Assembly: GCA_028712605.1 (NCBI GenBank)
Contig: JAQTPV010000044.1
Location: forward strand, 1 to 5,488
From: Minisyncoccota bacterium
GTDB taxonomy: Bacteria; Patescibacteriota; Minisyncoccia; Minisyncoccales; CG1-02-41-26
Reading direction: 5' to 3'
Length of the DNA: 5,488 nucleotides
Shown: positions 5,230 to 5,488 of the stretch, piece after piece
Position numbering within the stretch: the stretch's first letter is position 1
Layout: every line of letters begins with the position of its first letter
Translations under genes and position numbers: made by a program
The notes under the pieces: generated by a model
Database searches by the model: none
What the model saw: only the letters and a program-made list of their open reading frames with translations
What the model was told of the DNA's origin: nothing

Positions 5230-5488
5230 TTAAAACTTAAAATTTTCTGCAAAGCCGCCAACAACAGGAAGCGGTTTTTCTTGGCCGTTAATCGCGTTGA
5301 CTATGCCAACGATAAACAAAACCAACAAAAAGATGCCCAGCAACGGAGCGATAACCCAGCCAAGAAAAGGAATGACCCCAACAAACATTTCAATAACCCA
5401 GCCAATAAATAAAACTAATCCCTGCTTAACATGATACTTGACAAAGGGATCATTTTTCGCGTCTGTCAGTAAGGGTATAAAAAATATG
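5230..5488 (-). CDS. DUF4870/Tic20-like membrane protein, N-terminus beyond the window
   Basis: The frame is open from the right edge to a TAA at 5230-5232, giving the last 85 residues. The visible part reads FFIPLLTDAKNDPFVKYHVK, then QGLVLFIGWVIEMFVGVIPF, then a second hydrophobic stretch LGWVIAPLLGIFLLVLFIVGIVNAINGQ in outline, and ends with KPLPVVGGFAENFKF. The YH.KQGL motif entering a helix, the PFLGW turn and the G..KPLP tail are typical of the DUF4870/Tic20-like family of small four-helix bacterial membrane proteins, of unknown function. About 20-40 N-terminal residues, including the first helix, are probably missing. An intrinsic terminator closes the transcript at 5161-5196. Confidence 0.85.
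   Translation of the reverse strand, partial: IFFIPLLTDAKNDPFVKYHVKQGLVLFIGWVIEMFVGVIPFLGWVIAPLLGIFLLVLFIVGIVNAINGQEKPLPVVGGFAENFKF

Overview
The window looks like a chromosomal segment of a Candidate Phyla Radiation (Patescibacteria) bacterium, probably of the Parcubacteria/Microgenomates type. The best evidence is the protein at the left edge. It has a signal peptide, the 'WDGSAYQAGETLNPECSP...NCTV' opening that I associate with CPR surface proteins, repeated 'GIGTTTP' stalk motifs and 'NTGYENTFIG..AG' head repeats. TGA is used as a stop in three genes, so code 11 applies; this argues against Gracilibacteria and Absconditabacteria, which read TGA as glycine. This assignment is inferred from protein style, not from a marker gene.

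Left part, bases 1-2509, minus strand: a large secreted, repetitive fibre-like protein continues past base 1. Upstream of it is a complete inositol-monophosphatase-family phosphatase. Neither start has a recognisable Shine-Dalgarno, but each has a plausible promoter. Imperfect tandem 12-bp repeats lie just upstream of the surface-protein promoter.

Middle, bases 2510-3400, plus strand: a divergent, strong extended -10 promoter drives a small three-helix membrane protein (DUF5658-like), which ends in an intrinsic terminator over its stop codon. Then comes about 480 bases without a convincing protein gene. These contain a near-consensus promoter, about 250 bases that fold into nested long-range stems, and a 13-bp terminator hairpin. 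I read this as an orphan structured RNA gene and cannot assign it to a known family. It is the most interesting element here.

Right part, bases 3405-5014, minus strand: a probable three-gene operon with strong Shine-Dalgarno sites and a terminator that faces the RNA gene's terminator. In transcription order it holds a YkgJ-like cysteine-cluster protein (TTG start behind a perfect GGAGGTGA), an unrecognised 148-residue protein and an unrecognised 95-residue protein. The conserved spacing suggests joint function, possibly metal-related, but only the first gene has a recognisable family.

Right edge, bases 5161-5488, minus strand: the C-terminal 85 residues of a DUF4870/Tic20-like membrane protein, ending in a clear intrinsic terminator. 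No tRNA, rRNA, CRISPR array, insertion sequence or origin was seen.
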